Shown: piece by piece, positions 63,856-64,000 of the stretch
Numbering within the stretch: position 1 is the first letter of the stretch
Layout of the letters: every line of letters starts with the position of its first letter
Assembly: GCA_922989275.2 (NCBI GenBank)
Contig: OV277864.1
Coordinates: forward strand, 53,939,550-54,003,549
Origin: Gari tellinella
Lineage: Eukaryota; Mollusca; Bivalvia; Cardiida; Psammobiidae
Length of the DNA stretch: 64,000 bases
Direction: 5' to 3'
Program-made: the position numbers and the translations under genes
The notes under the pieces: model-generated
Database searches by the model: none
Seen by the model: only the letters and a program-made list of their open reading frames with translations
Told to the model about the DNA's origin: nothing

Positions 63856-64000
63856 TTCCCTATCGCTAGTGCTGTGGTTATTTGCAAACAGTGTGGATCC
63901 TGATCAGATGCCGCGTAACACAGCCTCTGATCAAGATCCAAACTGTTTGACATTTAAATTACGATATTGCTGTAGTAATTTTATCTAACAATATTTAGAT
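63856..64000 (+). mobile_element. B element cut by the window edge
   Basis: CCTTCACTTCCCTATCGCTA, GTGTGGATCCTGATCAGATG, AGATCCAAACTGTTTGAC; the right arm runs off the end. Confidence 0.7.

Overview
The window is metazoan nuclear DNA: AT-rich, gene-poor, with small phased exons, GT/AG splice signals and very dense short transposons. Frequent TACATGTA-type words, tandem-core elements resembling oyster pearl elements, and TA-flanked hairpin elements with TGATCAGACGCC stems point to a bivalve mollusc. That is an inference; the species cannot be fixed.

Genes. (1) 189-4927, minus strand: a small multi-exon gene. Three coding exons (4896-4927, 3951-4025, 2637-2772) join in perfect phase to give 81 residues of an unrecognised Trp/Tyr/Arg-rich protein; an acidic open frame at 189-515 is a possible last exon. 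An X-box-like and a CRE sequence lie just upstream. (2) 21864-22967, plus strand: an intact 367-codon secreted protein with a PAN-like domain, two sushi (CCP) modules, a small Cys-rich module and a Cys-rich C-terminus. (3) Relics: a LINE endonuclease-side fragment (19995-20337), a broken multicopy invertebrate family (25701-27200) and a decayed LINE reverse transcriptase (55020-56470).

Most of the rest is mobile DNA. Family names used here, with their ends: A (CAGTGGAGAATCTG), B (CCCCTTCACTGCC and variants), C (ACTCTTTCCTCCC / ACTCATTCACCCC), D (ACCCATTACCCCATA), E (CAGTAAAACCTCTCTATTAC), F (ACCCATTTGTGCCC), H (CAGTGAAACCCCTCTAAACC), J (CAGTCGAAACTCGATAGTTC) and R (CAGTGCTCCCTCCCTAC), all flanked by TA where ends are clear; I (CTTATAAAGCGTTTGAGT); K (CAGGGCTCCAGATAAG); G (AGGGACTCGCAACC, TTAA-flanked, with a tRNA-like centre). 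A, B, C and F share one type of central palindrome (CAAACAGT..GGA..CTGATCAGA) and D and E share another (GCTTAAAGCA..), although their outer ends differ. The set therefore looks modular.

Layout: 0-5 kb, the minus-strand gene with A, C, D and G elements in its introns; 5-11 kb, isolated hairpin elements and a 43-bp minisatellite; 11-21 kb, A/B/D/F/I elements, a perfect fold-back and a LINE fragment; 21.8-23 kb, the secreted-protein gene; 23.4-31.2 kb, a hAT-like element with 8-bp target duplication, a full G copy, a broken gene and a nested R-A-B-LINE-E stack; 31-43 kb, nested B/D/A/E/F elements, a 942-bp TTAA-flanked insert and a pearl-like element; 43.2-47 kb, G-rich repeats ending in a ~181-bp tandem array; 47-53 kb, D/E/C/K elements; 53.7-58.6 kb, a 4.6-kb element with ~550-bp inverted repeats sitting inside a B element; 58.7-60.2 kb, tandem-core repeats; 60.5-64 kb, K/B/D/E/A/R elements. 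No transposase for any of these families was found, so all appear non-autonomous. No rRNA, CRISPR or functional tRNA gene was seen.
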